Assembly: GCA_937995735.1 (NCBI GenBank)
Contig: CALKIZ010000003.1
Location: forward strand, 176,287 to 240,286
Direction: 5' to 3'
From: an uncultured Neomegalonema sp.
Lineage (GTDB): Bacteria; Pseudomonadota; Alphaproteobacteria; Rhodobacterales; Rhodobacteraceae
Length of the DNA: 64,000 nucleotides
Part shown: positions 62,059 to 64,000 of the stretch, in pieces
Layout: the number at the start of each line of letters is the position of its first letter
Position numbering within the stretch: the first letter of the stretch is position 1
Program-made: the position numbers and the translations under genes
The notes under the pieces: model-generated
The model's input: only the letters and a program-made list of their open reading frames with translations
What the model was told of the DNA's origin: nothing
Databases searched by the model: none

Positions 62059-63519
62059 ATGTCCGATAAACGCAACATCATTGCCCTTAAAAGACGCTCT
62101 AACGCCAGCGTTACTGCGGTTTGTCTTATGGGGACATTTCTCGTCGCTTGTACTGCTCCGGGGTCAGGTTCGGGAGTGTCCCGATATGAACCAACTTATC
62201 TGCGCGTGACTGAAGAACAGAAGTTTGGGCAAGCGCTGCGTCAGCATTATCTGGAACTTGCAACAAATGCTTTTGATCGCGATGATGTAACGAGATCGGA
62301 CTTCTACTCGCTTCGTGCACTCATGGCTGCTGAAGGAAAACTGGCACAACCGGCAGAGGCTTCTCAAGGTGGTGAATTATCTGCGTCTGGACAAAGATTA
62401 TCTGTAGCTTTGTCTAGTGGAGCGCGCATTGGATCGCCTGATTTAGCTGCGCGCGCGCAAGCAGCTTATGACTGCTGGTCAATCGAGTCTGATAGGGACG
62501 GTGATCCGCAGATAGCTCAATCATGCCGTTACAATGCGATAAATGCACTTGCTCAGCTTGAAAGCGCGAGTACAGGAGCGCGTCTCGTCGCGTCCGGCGG
62601 GCCAACTGAACCTCAGACGTTCAGCTATGTTGTAGAGCCGGGCGATGAATCAAAGGTGATCAACGCACCTGGTGGATACACGATCGAAGTTATCACTGAG
62701 CAAATACCCGCCCCTGTTCCGGAACATCAAGCGACTGTGCCAGCCCGGCACACAACCATAGAAACTCCTGTTCTGGTCCAAGCCCCTCAACACGTAACGG
62801 AACCAAATATTGTTGCGGCTCCACAATATATTGAGACATCTCCTATCGTAGAATATGTTGAGACACCGCAAGTTTTAGAGAATATTGTGACAACGGCGCA
62901 ACCGCAAAGAAATCAGAGTTTTGATGCTGGTTTTGCACCGTTGGAGCCGATTGTTGTTGAATCCGTTTCTACAGGACAGGAATTCGTGCTGGCCCCTCTC
63001 GATAACTATCGGCCATCGCAAGTGCCCTTTAGAGCTGGACCGGCAATTAATCTGGGGCCTATCAATTCAACACCTGTATTTGACACTGCACCATCCAAAT
63101 CATTGTCCTCAGTCGAGATTGCGTCTTTACCGTTTACAGGAGACGATGCTGTGAGTGCCTTGATTAAAGCCGCTGTTACCGCACCGGGTGATTTTTCGGT
63201 ATTTTTCGGCTTTGACAGCGATGAAGTAACTCTCGAAGGAGAAGATGTCCTCATAGATGCTGTGGAGCAAATCAGGTTGAGCGGAACTGAACGTGTCACG
63301 TTGATGGGCTTTACGGATTCGGTTGGACATGCGCGTTACAACCAACTTCTTGCGATGCGTCGTGCCCAGTCTGTGCGAAAGTTCCTTCAGAAAAAATTGG
63401 GGTCTAGGTCCAATGTCATGTTTGAGATTTTACCTGTAGGTGAGCTTCAAGCGGTTAGAGAAGGCGGCGACGGTGTCAAAGAAGCCCTTAATCGGAAAGT
63501 AGCGATTAGATTGATGTAA
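62059..63519 (+). CDS. OmpA-family lipoprotein
   Basis: Lipobox LVAC; C-terminal FFGFDSDEVTLEGEDVL...VTLMGFTDSVGHARYNQLLAMRRAQSVRKFL. Confidence 0.88.
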   Translation: MSDKRNIIALKRRSNASVTAVCLMGTFLVACTAPGSGSGVSRYEPTYLRVTEEQKFGQALRQHYLELATNAFDRDDVTRSDFYSLRALMAAEGKLAQPAEASQGGELSASGQRLSVALSSGARIGSPDLAARAQAAYDCWSIESDRDGDPQIAQSCRYNAINALAQLESASTGARLVASGGPTEPQTFSYVVEPGDESKVINAPGGYTIEVITEQIPAPVPEHQATVPARHTTIETPVLVQAPQHVTEPNIVAAPQYIETSPIVEYVETPQVLENIVTTAQPQRNQSFDAGFAPLEPIVVESVSTGQEFVLAPLDNYRPSQVPFRAGPAINLGPINSTPVFDTAPSKSLSSVEIASLPFTGDDAVSALIKAAVTAPGDFSVFFGFDSDEVTLEGEDVLIDAVEQIRLSGTERVTLMGFTDSVGHARYNQLLAMRRAQSVRKFLQKKLGSRSNVMFEILPVGELQAVREGGDGVKEALNRKVAIRLM

Positions 63520-63545
63520 CGCGCTATTCGTTTCTGTGAATACCT

Positions 63546-63583
63546 TAAGGTCCTTGTCAGTTTTCCGGCAGGGGCCTTCGTGT
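63546..63583 (+). terminator. Imperfect hairpin after the OmpA-like gene
   Basis: AAGGTCCTTGTC...GGCAGGGGCCTT, with several G-U pairs; no strong T-tract. Confidence 0.35.
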
Positions 63584-63951
63584 GTTTATCGCCAAAATAT
63601 ACGTGCAGCTTAATGGGTATCGGCTCCACAATTTGTATCAGTAGGCTTTACAATAAGGGCTGCTCAAGGCGTGATAACGGCTACTGCAGATACTTCTGAC
63701 CCTTTGACAGTCGCCAAAGCCTTTTTTGATTCTCGTATTCGGTCTTCCACTTGGAGTCGAAACAAATCAAATGTTGAATGCAAAAAGCAACTTTTGTTAA
63801 AAAAATATTATATAAAACAATTTTTTAGGTCTCGTTAAATTTTTCTTCGCACATGCGAAATTTTCTGCTTGCTAGTTTGATAATGAGTGCCTAAAACCCG
63901 CCCTCCAGACGAGGCGCTGCGGCGGAATTGTTTGGCGGCTGATTTAGCCGG

Positions 63952-64000
63952 TGCTCTTTGAAATTGATAAAGTAATGAAGGGATATGCGGGCGGCTTTCT
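63952..64000 (+). promoter_or_regulatory. Probable rRNA operon leader (boxA-like antitermination signal, pre-16S leader)
   Basis: TGCTCTTTGAAATTG followed by GAAGGGATATGCGGGCGGC, typical of alphaproteobacterial pre-16S leaders; truncated by window end. Confidence 0.65.

Overview
64 kb alphaproteobacterial chromosomal window. Supporting evidence: CobST/J-domain/BolA block, atpHAGDC operon, hflK-hflC-DUF2065-degP block, GTTC-N7-GTTC and TTAA-N7-TTAAC sites. Mostly housekeeping genes, with one polysaccharide cluster (GT4, heparinase II/III-like, fused ADH/Gfo-Idh protein, WecC, WecB), an OvoA-type ovothiol enzyme, a HisD/HpsN-like dehydrogenase, a TadE/TadG-like trio, one IS630-type insertion sequence with an apparent -1 frameshift, and one HigBA-like toxin-antitoxin pair. 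No CRISPR array, prophage or tRNA was recognised. The last ~60 bp look like a 16S rRNA leader, so an rrn operon probably starts just past the window. Main hunt results: (1) two distant paralogues of an uncharacterised family (12233-12910 minus, 52567-53259 plus), each with a GTTC-N7-GTTC LexA-type box in promoter position, so a candidate SOS-regulated family; (2) a 124-bp REP-pair element with perfect 11-bp terminal inverted repeats and flanking 9-bp direct repeats upstream of wecB, with related copies elsewhere; (3) a ~125-bp MITE-like element at 30364-30488; (4) a full CtrA-type site upstream of a 69-aa protein with an internal repeat; (5) a tandem pair of unclassified acidic proteins, an exported SPFH-like protein, a Tat-exported HIRAN protein, a stand-alone EF-Tu domain III-like protein, and an HflK with an Ala/Glu-rich insertion. 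All calls come from reading the sequence and ORF translations; no database search was run.
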